NCBI GenBank assembly: GCA_039621445.1
Contig: CP154954.1
Span: 32,899,455-32,963,454 of the forward strand
DNA: 64,000 bases
Source: Euglena gracilis
Taxonomy: Eukaryota; Euglenida; Euglenophyceae; Euglenales
Reading direction: 5' to 3'
Of the stretch, positions 49,611 through 60,018 are shown in pieces (within the stretch, counting starts at the first letter, position 1; each line of letters opens with the position of its first letter). The notes beneath the pieces are model-generated. The model was not told where the DNA came from, ran no database searches, and saw only the letters and a list, made by a program, of their open reading frames with translations. The translations under genes and the position numbers were made by a program.

Positions 49611-49883
49611 TTTTTGACCCTGGTTTTTGGGGGAATTTTCTGCAGTTTCGATTCTTTGGCACCCGGTTTGACCCCCAGAATGGCCCAGTCCCAGGTGGGA
49701 AAAAAGGCTGTACGGGAATCCTGCAGGGGTGGGTGGGGGGGTTGACCCCTCCCCACCAGGCCTTCCTGTATTTCCAAAGTGCCGATTTTTAGATCGACAT
49801 GGTTCTTTGGGGTCTGGGGTTTTCGCTGCGAGGTGCTGTGGTGGGTGGTGGGGCGATCGAGCCTCCCCCACCAGGCCTTCCTG

Positions 49884-50273
49884 TAACCCCCCCAAAAGCT
49901 GATCTGTAACCCCCGGCTGATCGAACAAAAACCTAAAAACAAGGCACCCCCAAAAAACAACACCCCCCTGATGGTGCAAAGAAACGGGGAGGGTGGGACT
50001 TTTTCTGAAGAAAAAAAATACCGATGAACCCACTTTCAGATGGATTTTTGAAGTGCAAAAAAATGGTAAATATACCGATTTGGACATGGTGCGAAATGCT
50101 GAAGGAAAATTTTGGTGTTTTTGGGAACCCAAAAAATTATGGTTTTTTGGGCCTGGGTCGGTCAGGTGAAAATCTAAAAATAAGACGCCCCCCAAAATAA
50201 GACCCCCCCCCCTGGCGGTTTCCAGCAACGGACCCAAAAATCAGTCCGGAGTCTTATTATGGGGGGGGGGTTA
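49884..50273 (-). mobile_element. AAATAAGACCC-type element, copy 2
   Basis: Reverse-oriented relative of 33821-34291: GTAACCCCC on the left, AAAATAAGACGCCCCCC and AAAATAAGACCCCCCCCCC, TTTCCAGCAACGGACCC, and GGGGGGGGGTTAC at the right, TA borders. Inner GAAGTGCAAAAAAATGG is the complement of the TTTTTTGCACTTC segment of copy 1. Confidence 0.7.
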
Positions 50274-50383
50274 CGGGCAGAGCCATGGCCAGAGGGGGAG
50301 GGTCATTTAGCAGCCTTTTTCCAGCCAGCCCAAACTTTCCAGCCTCTCATGGAAATCTGGACCGCCCCCCCCCCCCCGAAGGT

Positions 50384-50530
50384 TGCTGAGCGACGCCCTG
50401 GCCCAGGATCCCGGGTTTCGAAGAGTACATTGGTGCAAATGGCAGGCTCAAACTTGTCCTCCTGCTCGACTGAACGGCGAAGTTTGGACCACCATTCGCA
50501 TCCCCGCATTGTTGGTGGGATTGCGCACTC
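50384..50530 (-). CDS. candidate exon, unidentified
   Basis: After a possible acceptor (gacaggcaccgggag) the minus strand reads CAIPPTMRGCEWWSKLRRSV, EQEDKFEPAICTNVLFETRD, PGPGRRSAT. It is protein-like, but splice edges are weak and composition is only moderately GC-rich. A transposon-derived frame is also possible. Confidence 0.35.
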
Positions 50531-50649
50531 CCGGTGCCTGTCCAGGTCCCCCTCCCCTTGCTGGTTTGTTGCTCTTGGTTGGTTCGAGACATTTTGCCAT
50601 GCGACGGTGAGCAGTAGTTGACTGTTCTTTCAACCAGGGAATGTAATAA

Positions 50650-50915
50650 TAACTGTGCCCCCAAATAACTGTGCCCCTGCAAAGCTATTTTGAGAGCGTA
50701 AAACCAGTGGTGGACCCACTTTTTTTCAAGAACCACTTTGTTTCTGAAAGTTGTTGCAACACGATTTACTTCATCGGACAACATAACAAACAGAACATCA
50801 TGGCATGGTCTTTGTCCTTCCACTTCCTCATTTTCCAAGACGATGCACCCCTTTCCACATTTTTCTTGTAAAGGGGGGGCAAAATTATTTGGACAGATCT
50901 TTTTCGGCCATCCCC
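50650..50915 (+). repeat. interspersed repeat related to 9070-9180
   Basis: AATAACTGTGCCCCCAAATA and CTGCAAAGCTATTTTGAG on the left, and GGGGCAAAATTATTTGGACA then TTTTTCGGCCATCCCCCCTG on the right, resemble 9080-9135 (GGGCAAAATCATTTGGACCG, TTTCGGCCTTCCCCCCTGCA, AAGTTATTTGGG). It is probably a short TIR element. Confidence 0.55.
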
Positions 50916-51619
50916 CCTGTTCTTTGATTTGCATTCACTGATGATGCGCTTGCTAGATTCTCTCTGGGATGGAAATGCACATGACACTGGGAAATAGTGC
51001 ATTTGCATCGGTGCGGTGGGTGAGGTGGTGGGTGGAGAGCAGAAAAGGTCAGCGGGTCAGGAGGCGGGCTGACATGCATATTGCACAGAATATTACAACA
51101 GTTTGGGAAAACCAGACCGACTTCGAAAACAAACAAAACGACACAGACATCATGGCGTTCAAGGTCAGTGGTGCAGCGATGGAGTTAAAAAATGAAACGT
51201 TGAGCAGTGTCCATGACAGGATAACTTCCGCAGGGTGTGAACAGCGCTCTGTAAATGATCGCATTTACCCTGCCCCCCTGCACCTGGGGGTGACCGATGA
51301 ACACCAAAAAAAAAACTTTGGGGGCGAAACAAACACAAGGACAATGTGAAAGACCGACCCCCCCCCCCGCCACAAGGGCTGGTTCAGAAATCCACCGCTT
51401 GCCATTCGTGACTTCATAACGAGACGTCGATGGAAGGGGCTCAGGAAATGTGCAGTGGAGGGGGGACCTTCAGCCAGAAATGGGAGGCCCCGCCCCCCCA
51501 GGGGTATTTGGCGCCAGCCACCCACCACGCCGGGGGGGGGGGTCAGCACTCACCACACAAACTGGGCTAAACGCGAAGTTAGCGCCGGCCATAAACGGAC
51601 AAGAAGTCGTAGTGCAACT

Positions 51620-51727
51620 CAGGGGGGTGGTCAGCGGCGGGCCTGGGGGGGCCGCAGGGCGGGGCGCTGGGCCGGGGCCTCCCCCGCCGCGGCGCCGACT
51701 AGCCGCCGAAGGACGGCGCTGCCCTTT
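51620..51727 (-). CDS. candidate exon, Ala/Arg-rich
   Basis: A GC-rich minus-strand island after acceptor ccaaaaaagggcag reads AVLRRLVGAAAGEAPAQRPA then LRPPQARR. The phase does not join the 51962 exon. A sequence related to TTCTTGTCCGTTTATGGCCG beside it (51580-51610) also occurs at 39380-39405, so the 3' part may be repeat. Confidence 0.35.
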
Positions 51728-51961
51728 TTTGGGGTCGGGGGGGGGGGCAACTTTTGGAAATTCCACCTGTGCACCAGTGGTGTCTGATGGCTTTGGGGGA
51801 CACCCATTGCTGCCTGGCCTGGCTGTCACGTGCGAAGGTGGCTGTCCTTTTGGGGGGGGGGGGCATTTTATGACTGTTCTCAAAGCCCCTGGGGTTCCTC
51901 CACGGAACCTCAGCTTGGGGTGTAGGTTGGAATATCCCCAAAGGGTGCCTTGCAGAACCAC

Positions 51962-52064
51962 ATGGGGCGTCCGGGAAGGACGGGAAGAGCAGCGCCCGCC
52001 GAGACATGAGGCCCAGCCCGCCGGGGTCCTCCAGCGGGGTGGGCTTGCTGGGGTCTGGCCGGGT
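51962..52064 (-). CDS. internal exon, unidentified protein
   Basis: Acceptor caatgctgtggcccag (ending 52065) and donor GTGGTTCT at 51961. Phase 0 in, phase 1 out: TRPDPSKPTPLEDPGGLGLM then SRRALLFPSFPDAP. It is cleanly bounded and protein-like. No family recognised. Confidence 0.6.
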
Positions 52065-52289
52065 CTGGGCCACAGCATTGCTTAATAACCAGCCTGGGGG
52101 GGGTGGGCAGGGGAGGTTTATTCACCAGCCCACTTTCAACCCCCCCGGGTGGGGACTGGGGGATCACTCCAGCCACTCAAGACAAACTGGTTCAAAACCT
52201 CACGTTGATCAACGTCAAAAAAGCTTTCATTTACATCGCGGGGCACTTGCGGCCGACCCCACCCACTCCGAGGGGTCCGGGGCCCAAAA

Positions 52290-52643
52290 ACCAGTCAGCC
52301 ATCCCCTTGGGGGGGGTCCAGCGCATCCCGAGCAATGCAGTGGTCCGGGCGGCGGCCTGGGCCGCCCCAACGGGCCGCTGGGCCGGGGGTGGCTGGGTCG
52401 GCGGGGGCGGGGGGCCCGGCTGGTGGACGCCGTGGAGGCGGCGGGAGGCGAGCCCGAGGCCGAGGCCCGGGTCGGCCGGCGCGGCGCCGCCCGGGGCGGG
52501 GCGGGCCAGCGGGGCGACGGCGGAGGCGCGGCCGGGGCCGGCGGGGGCCGGGGCGGGGCGGGGCTGGGGAGGGGGGGCGGCGGAGGGGGACGGGGGGAGG
52601 GGCCGGCCGGCCAGGCTGGCGGAGAGGTCGGGGGCCGGGGCGG
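52290..52643 (-). CDS. Pro/Ala-rich exon (about 110 codons)
   Basis: Acceptor accgcacatcag (ending 52644). The frame reads APAPDLSASLAGRPLPPSPS, a long P/A-rich stretch, then ADPGLGLGLASRRLHGVHQP and VGAAQAAARTTALLGMRW. It is over 80% G+C. The low-complexity, probably disordered sequence and the GVHQP..GAAQAAARTTALL end support translation in this frame. The donor is uncertain (GTTTTTGG or earlier). Confidence 0.5.
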
Positions 52644-53299
52644 CTGATGTGCGGTGTGGCCCCAAAGTGCCCCGGGCATACACGTGGGTCTGTTTGCCGG
52701 GGGGCATCCATGGGTAGAGAGGAGGGAGGGGAATACATGGGGGGGCTGGTGCACACGACAGGGTTCTACGGGGATGTACTACTACTATGTCCGCAGCGGC
52801 CGGGACAAAGAGGAAACAAAGGGCCGACATGAAGTTTCGCAGGAAAGCAGGGTCTTTCATCCTTCGGGGGCTGCCTGTCTGAATCAATTCCACCCACCCC
52901 AGTAATCCCCCCAGTGGGGGATGGTGGTGTGTGCTTTGCCTTTTGGCCACAACAAGGATGGATATTGGATATTGGCCCATATCGGGTTTATCGAAAACCT
53001 TGAATTTATGGGGTCCCAAAAAAATATCGTGAAATATCGGCTTTTATTGGGGGGGGCAACGTACTTTTTTGTTCTCTCTTTTTTTGGGGCGACTTTGGGA
53101 TTCTCCAAATCACAAAAATGAGGATATCGGGGCACAAAATGATCATATCGGTTTTATCAACCTTTATCGACGATATCAGGGCTTCAATCCATCCAAATTT
53201 ATCGCGACCTCCAAAAACCAATATCAATATCCATCCTTGGCTACGATAGTTTGCTGCTGCCAAAGCACAATGACACAGAGCAGCCCCGGAGAAGAGCTG

Positions 53300-53390
53300 A
53301 CAGGTGGACGGTTGGGCAGGGGGGCGAGGGCGGTGGGCTTAGCTGGTGCACGCATAGGAGATGGCATCGAGGGGATGGGAGGGGGACCGC
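53300..53390 (-). CDS. proline-rich exon candidate
   Basis: Acceptor cccatgtcttcaag (ending 53391). The frame reads GGPPPIPSMPSPMRAPAKPT then ALAPLPNRPP. A donor such as GTCAGCTC follows. Style is similar to the exon at 52290, in the same orientation. Confidence 0.4.
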
Positions 53391-54296
53391 CTTGAAGACA
53401 TGGGGTGAAACTGGGACTGTGCGTGTGCGTAAGAACTCCAATGCAACGATGAAGAGACCATCTCACATGGATGAAATCATACGCACACACATGTTTGCTT
53501 AACCTTGATTTGTGAAAAGGTGTTAAATACTCATTCGTTTATGGACACACACAATTACTACCTAACCGCCCCCCCCCATACCGAAAGAAACACTGAAGGA
53601 AATAATAAACCCCCCCGTATTATTATCTAGACATTCGGAATTGGGGTCCAGGGGGGTTGATTATTTTGGGGGGGGTTCGTTACTTGGGCGAAATTTTCGA
53701 AGTCAAACATGCACCACCAAGAGGCAATACAGGGGACTTTTTTTGGGCATTTTGGGGCTCCTTTGAAAATGGACGAACTTTGGAACATAATTTCTGCACC
53801 AATTTCCTCCATGTTTGTGTTTCTTTTTTAACCATTCTGTTGATTTCCCCTCTTCATTGCCTTTATGGTTGTCGGGGGGTTATTATTTGGGGATTTTTTG
53901 GGGGTTACAATTTACATTTCCATGCACACCTGCTGAAAAAAAAGGTGCTCTGCCAACCTCCAATTTTTTGAAAGTTGTCCAACAACCCAAAGCCCCTACA
54001 AGTGAAGAGTACCTGAAAGGGGAATTTCAATTTCTTGAATACTGAAGGGTTTTGGCTTTGACCCCGAGGGGGGACACACTTCTCTGCCTCTCTGCAAAAA
54101 AAATCCCTGCTCAACCCTGGCACCTCCACCCTCACTTGCTTGTGAACAACGAGCACAAACAAACAAAAATTATGCATTTGTGTCCATGTGGGTGCTTGCA
54201 TGCACACGTGAGGTCATGCGTGCGCCTGTGCCATGTGTATCTGCGTGTGACAAACACAGTCGGCCCGATAGTTGGTCAACGGGGTCCATTCAGGAC

Positions 54297-54530
54297 GTCC
54301 CCGGTGCTGCCGAAGCTGCCCGGCAGGCTGCGGTGGGCGGAGCCGCCCCCCGGGGACGCCCGGTCCGCCCACACCCCCGGCGCGGAGGGGGCGGAGCCCG
54401 TCCGCGGCCCGCCGGCCGCCTCCTCCCGCGACGACCCGAGCGCGCCGAACGTGCGGGAACGCTCGCCGAGGCTGCGGCTGGCGGAGGACGGGCGGAGGGC
54501 GGGCCATCCGGGGCCGACCCCCGACGCCAT
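54297..54530 (-). CDS. Ser/Gly/Ala-rich exon, possible start
   Basis: From an ATG at 54528-54530 it reads MASGVGPGWPALRPSSASRS, LGERSRTFGALGSSREEAAG, GPRTGSAPSAPGVWADRASP and GGGSAHRSLPGSFGSTGD, with a donor GTCCTGAA. An acceptor (catgcccag) 26 bases upstream would make it internal (SAIVVHNMASG). It is likely disordered. The plus strand is also open but more Arg-rich. Confidence 0.5.
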
Positions 54531-54669
54531 GTTGTGCACAACGATGGCACTTGCTGGGCATGGATGTGTGGCGGTGTTTTTTTTGGCTGTGGGTAGACAG
54601 AAGGTGGAGTGGAGTACGAAACACCAGCCAGCCGTCACCAACCCTGGCAGGTGGATGGAGTCGGACCCC

Positions 54670-54945
54670 CCCCAGGGGACCTAAACAGTGGCGTGGTCAA
54701 AATGAAGGATTTTGGGCGTCGGGCTGAAAAATCCCCCCATATGGACCCAAACTGCAATTTTGGGCAGGTTTTGGGCAAAATTCGTCAAAATTGCCAAAAA
54801 AAATTCGGTGTAAAGCGCTGGAAACTGAAAATTGAGGGTCTGACTACCTCCCTGGGATCGGTCCAGACACCTTGGCTGGTGGGGCGGCCAAGGAGGGGGT
54901 AGATCCACTACCTAAAGCCGTGGCACCCTCCTAGCCCCGAACCCT
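54670..54945 (+). mobile_element. diverged relative of the CAGGGTTCG MITE
   Basis: ACCTAAACAGTGGCGTGGTC, TTTTGGGCAAAATTCGTCAA, AATTCGGTGTAAAGCGCTGG and the right terminus CTCCTAGCCCCGAACCCTG match the layout of 26092-26484 (CCTAAACAGTGGCGCTGTCA, ATTTTCGGTGCGAAGCGCCG). The left terminus is missing. Confidence 0.7.
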
Positions 54946-55014
54946 GGTCCCCGACCACAACCCCAGCTGATATGCACCTTGGGGGGGGGGGTTGGGCCCG
55001 CCCTCGGCACTGAC

Positions 55015-55115
55015 TGCAGTTCGATGTCGGTCGGCCGGCCTCCGCCCATTGACTCCAGCAGGCTGGCCTGCAGGCCTGCCGGACACTCCCGGCCCCGCGG
55101 CGACGCCCTCCCATC
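55015..55115 (-). CDS. internal exon, unidentified protein
   Basis: On the minus strand the frame reads RASPRGRECPAGLQASLLES then MGGGRPTDIELQ, followed by a donor GTCAGTGC at 55014. The acceptor is either gttgttgatgggag or, further out, tgtatttcgag at 55150, which would prepend IGRLGVAAAVVDG. The AGLQASLLESMGGGRPTDIE core looks real. Confidence 0.5.
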
Positions 55116-55174
55116 AACAACAGCAGCAGCCACCCCCAACCTCCCAATCCTCGAAATACAGATGCTGTGTATAA

Positions 55175-55274
55175 GGTGTATGTATATGTGTATATGTATA
55201 TGTTTATGTTTACATGTATGTACACGTATATGTACACATGTACATATACATATACGTATACGCATATGAATATG

Positions 55275-55313
<39 letters not shown>

Positions 55314-55596
55314 GTATGTGTATAGGTATGTGTATGTGCATATATTTATGCATATGTATATGTATATGCATACGTGCATGTATATGTTTTTTGCATATAC
55401 TTACATGTGTATATGTATATGCATGCGTGTATATGTATTTTTTACTTATATGTATTTGCATGTGTACATGTATATGTATCTGTATATATGTATCTGTATC
55501 TGTATTCATATATGTATATGCATATGTGCATGAATCTGAACATATATATATCTGCATCTGTATAATATATGTATATGTACATGTATATGCACATGT
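55175..55596 (+). repeat. (TATATG)n microsatellite
   Basis: About 420 bp of degenerate TATATG/TGTATA repeats. It continues after the small TIR element at 55597-55728. A second such array in the opposite register lies at 56626-56870. Confidence 0.95.
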
Positions 55597-55728
55597 GGCA
55601 GGCGGGTGGGTAGCAGGGGTGCCCGGGGGGGCCCCTGCTACCCGCGACCCTGCACTGGGTTAGGGTTAGGGTTAGCAGGCCCCCCGTGGGTAGCAGGCCC
55701 CCCGGGGGGGGGCTGCTACCCACTTGCC
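55597..55728. mobile_element. 132-bp TIR element inserted in a microsatellite
   Basis: GGCAGGCGGGTGGGTAGCAG on the left opposes CTGCTACCCACTTGCC on the right. Inside are two hairpins, GGGTAGCAGGGG.../CCCCTGCTACCC and GGGTAGCAGGCC.../GGCTGCTACCC, and TTAGGGTTAGGGTTAG at 55659-55674. TATATG repeats lie directly on both sides. Confidence 0.82.
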
Positions 55729-57439
55729 GTATATGTATATGTACGGGGACACTGTTATGTGAAATATTAAATAAAGTTTTGGACGAAGACTGCAGATCCA
55801 ATTATTTTAGTGCTTTTTAAATTTTTTTCCTTTGTAGGACTGAATTGGGGGTTTTCAAAGAAAATGTTCCTGTTGTGCTGTTTGTATTGTGCTCTTGAAC
55901 CTTTGGCCTGTTATCTAAATCTGGTTGTGGTTACGCTTATGCCCCACAGGTGAGCGGATGCGGTGGCGATGTGCATCAACCCTCCCAAATGAGAACCTGT
56001 GGACTGCCAACAGTAAGACTATCCCAAAAGTTCAGACACCTGGCGGCACCAGGTGCCAGAGGTGATGAAGGTGTTCTTTGGACTTTTATCGAAAATCCAA
56101 ATCCCAACTTCAGGCGCACAAAAGACAAATATATATTTTTTTGGGATAGCCAAGACCGGAAGGACATCCAAAATCTCATTTTACAACAATTTGAATGAGG
56201 CATACATCGCGCTAAAGGAAACCTTGCTTATTTTTGTCAGAAAATGTAGTGCATTTGGGATCAGAGGCTCCACTTAAAAAAAACAAGAACCAGATGGATT
56301 GCCAGAGGTGACTTTCCCTTTCTTCAAAAAAAATTGTTTGAATTGTCAAAACCCATATTGGATTACAAAGGCAGGCGTTGGAAACTGCAGCAACAAAAAC
56401 AGTCATCTTCAAAAAAAAGTTCTGCAGAACAGAGGTCTTTTGGTGCCTTGCACCGAATTCTTTTCCGTCAAGCCCTGGCTTGCCGGGTTGCGAAACCTTT
56501 ATTATCACTGACTGTCAGGGGGTTTTGCAGCCTGGGGAGCTGCTTGTTGGGGAAAACGAGTGCTGGCTGGGAGCCTCCCCCCCAGGTAAATAGGGTGGGG
56601 TCCGGACAAAAAAAAATCCCTGATACATATGCATGTGCATATACATATGCATATGCATAAACACATACATATACATTTACATACACATATGCATATATAT
56701 ATACATATGCATATACACATACACATACACATATACACATACATATACATATACATACACATGTACATACACAAATATGTATGCATATATGGATGCGGAT
56801 ACGTACACATGTGCATTCACAAATACATATACACATACACACATTACATTATACGTACACACACATGCATGTAAACCCAGCTCAAACGTTTTTTTCACGC
56901 TTGTGTCCAATTTCCACTGTTGGTGCCATTAGGCGCAGCCGCGGCTGAGGCAGCTTGCCAGGGATGGTTTGGGCCACAGACATTCCTGGTGGTGGGCCAT
57001 TGAGGCCGGGGCTGGGCGAAAACACAATCCACCCCCATCTAAAGCGGTGCCTGAAACTTTGAAAATAAAAACCGAAAACGTTGAAAACACCAAACATTGG
57101 AAACCAGACAAATTTAATCGAAAAAAAAATGCCAGGAGTCAATGCATTTCTGGCACAGAAGAAATGTGCGAGAAAAGAACAGGGCTTTCAATGGTTTGGA
57201 ACATAAATCCTCGGCTAGGAATGCGTGAAAAAATATCACTTGCTCTGAGGACAACGGTGGACTACCAAATTTTATCAAGGATTTAATTTAGACCCTCATT
57301 TGGGGGAATCGGACTGGATGTTTTCAGAAGGCTGCGCCCACGCTCAGGCACCCACCCCCACACCCCCACCCCCATTCACACCACCCCCACACCACACCCA
57401 AACCCCCACCCCCACCCACGCACCCACCCACCCACAGAC
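55729..57439. other. spacer, AT-rich, no exon seen
   Basis: AT-rich unique-looking sequence (55740-56610), the (TATACA)n array at 56626-56870, then mixed sequence. A GCTGGCTGGAAAAA-like trace (GAGTGCTGGCTGGGAGCC near 56560, TTTGCAGCCTGGGGAGCTGC) suggests a further relic. Confidence 0.45.
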
Positions 57440-57627
57440 CGCCCCTCCCCGGGCGAACTGCTGGTCCAGCCTCCGGTGCAGGGCCTCCAGCCGCTTCTCC
57501 GGGGGCAGCTGCGCCTCCCGCTGGGCGGTGCGCCGCGCCTGGGTCTCCCGCCGCCGCTGCATCCGCCGGATGCGGTCTGCCACGCCGCCCCACTCCTCCG
57601 CCGGGGGGCCGGCCGGCGGACCGGGGC
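57440..57627 (-). CDS. coiled-coil exon (about 62 codons), unidentified
   Basis: Acceptor aaccttcccccgcacag-type (ending 57628) and donor GTCTGTGG at 57439. After two bases the frame reads PGPPAGPPAEEWGGVADRIR, RMQRRRETQARRTAQREAQL, PPEKRLEALHRRLDQQFARG, GA. It is a charged helix typical of coiled-coil proteins. Minus strand like its neighbours; whether it belongs with the exons at 49-55 kb or 63 kb is unknown. Confidence 0.68.
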
Positions 57628-57689
57628 CTGTGCGGGGGAAGGTGGGGGGGGAGCAAAGCCCGCCACTGTCCCCCGCGCAGTTTGGCTTA

Positions 57690-57965
57690 AGGACCGGGGT
57701 CTTTAAGCAAACCATTTTCCGAGCCAATGGGGAAAAAAGCCACGGGCTGGACCCCTCGGCTGAAACCCCTGAAATGGGGGAAAAAAGCTCATCCGGCGCT
57801 GTGTGTCAGAGGCGGAAATGGGACTTTCAGGGCGTTGTTGGGCGAATTTTGTTCAAAAAATCCCGAATTGCCAAAAACGGTCATTTGGGGCAGGCTTTGG
57901 GCTGTCAAAAAAATCCACAAACTGGCCCTGCTGGCGCACCCCCCCCTCCCCAGGGGTCCACAAGC
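57690..57965 (+). mobile_element. repeat with CCGGCGCTG core, second copy
   Basis: Parallel to 40740-41060: CTTAAGGACCGGGGTCTTTA, ATCCGGCGCTGTGTGTCAGA, GGGCGAATTTTGTTCAAAAA, CAAAAACGGTCATTTGGGGC, poly-C block with AGGGGTCC. It begins just upstream of the exon at 57627 on the minus strand. Confidence 0.62.
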
Positions 57966-59998
57966 CAAATTTGAACTAGCTGCAGTCGAGCCCTCCCCCC
58001 CCCTGCTGAGGGGTACTGCAGACCCTTGAGCAGAAGCCTGGTCCCTCACCCCCCACCTCACCAAGGCTGGTGGAGACTTAAAGGTAGGGGATTTCCCTCC
58101 CGCCCAGCCCAGTGCAGGCCAAACTGTACAAAGCGCACCCCAAAATGCCATTTGTGTTTTTTTATGGTTTTTTTTTGGTTTTTAGGATCTTTTCTTAGCT
58201 TTATGAGCAAAGAAAAAAATATCGAAAACAATTCAAAGATCAAGATTTTGACACAAGATTTTTTCTTCAAAGCAGTACTAGAAAAACCACAAAAATATTT
58301 AAAAAATTGCACTTTTAGTGCAATTTTATTCATTTTATTCAATGACAATTTTATTTATTTTCACTCCACATTTTCTTTATTATTGGCTTTAAAAAAAAAA
58401 CGGCGAAAGAAAGGGTTCCTGAATTTTTATGGATTTACGGCAGCCCCATGACACAAAACCCCAACGTCGCCCAAATGGAGCTCAAAAAACCCAGACGACA
58501 ATCCAACAAACGACCAAACACGAAACTGTGGAACAAATATCTGTGGGGTTTAGCAGCTCCGCATTTTTGCGCATTAAAAAAGATTTCCTGATTTGCTCAG
58601 ACCAGGGTTTTTCAAGAGAGAATTGTCTGTTGTTCACCTTTTGATTTTATTTTTGCACTGCGGTGCATAAATTTTGGTTGGCTTAATTTTGTCTTCCTAG
58701 CAAACCACATGGCAGGTTGAAGCAATTGTGCTTTGGTGCCAAGCAATGCCACATTTTCTTCGTCTTGGCTGTTGTATGTCTGTGCATGTTTGCACTTTTC
58801 TTTTTGCCCATGGACGCCTCAATGAGCCCGTGTCTTTCGTGTTTCGCCGAGTTTTGTCAATTTGTTTTTGTTGACGGATCACGTGCCACATTGGTTATTT
58901 TTTTTAAATGTATTTTTGCTTCGTCCCCTTTGCCCAATATTGGACCAAGGCAGAAACAGCGCCCTCACCAACCTATGGTATGCTGATTTGTGGACCGCCA
59001 AGTGATTTAGACTAGGGCTGGATAGAGGTAGAGGTCGAGGTCAAAACCTCTACCTTTATCTGACCCACCTCCACCTCAACCTCTACCTCTATGTCACCTC
59101 TATGTCCATAAAATGTCATAAAATGGCACAAAAAAAGGTCATAAAACACCCCAAAATGCCTCAAATGTGGCAAGTCTCATCAAAACACGTCCAATTAGGG
59201 TCGGAATGAGAATGAGAAATATTATCCAGGTGGGTGGTTTTGAAAGTTGTCATCACAGATATGTGAAATGACCCCAAAAATGAGCAAAAGTGTGCAAAGT
59301 GAGCAAGCACAAAACCGAAAGCACATTCCACACATTCGGAATCCAGCGCCAACTTGTATCGCATAGATGCCCATGGAATCTATTGAACAAATTGCTTTGT
59401 GAATTTTTTCGAAAATCTTTCCAAATGAGCGAAAATGGTCACAAAGATAAAGAATGGCATAAAACATCGGCTACAAAAATGCACACAAAAAACCAGAATG
59501 GTGTAAAATGACCTGAAATATTTTGCACTTGCTCATTTTGACCAAGCAAGGCCCAAAAGCCCCAAATCAGCTCAACGTTGATCCAAATTTGTCAAAATAG
59601 CCCCAGATTCACAAAAACCGAATCCAAATCGCCAAAATGGGCATAATATCAGAGACAAGTGAAATAATCCCTCATAAATCCAAAAAAATGACGTGGTTCG
59701 GGCTTGAAGAACATGGGTGTGTGAGGGGGAGATGAACCAACAGAATCACCCCTTGGCAACCCTGCCGCTGCACCAGACCACACCCTGAAACACCTGCAGA
59801 GGGGCAGTTCCCCCTCACTGAAGGACGTGAATTCTTGCCTTGACACCTGCCGTCGCTGAGCCCAGGGTTTTCCACGCTGCTCTTGGAACAACGCTGGCAG
59901 CAACCGGCCCATCACCTCCGCCGGGTGGGGGACGGTTGCACGTGCGTTGTGAGGTGCTCCACACGTTCATAAAAGCAGCATAGGCTGGGCTGGGCACT
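57966..59998. other. long AT-rich non-coding stretch
   Basis: No exon signature. Contains a short TACCTCTACCTC-type pyrimidine repeat near 59020-59105 and many AAAATG(G/T)CA phrases typical of decayed repeats. Confidence 0.5.
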
Positions 59999-60018
59999 GG
60001 ACTGCAGCAGGTGAAGTC

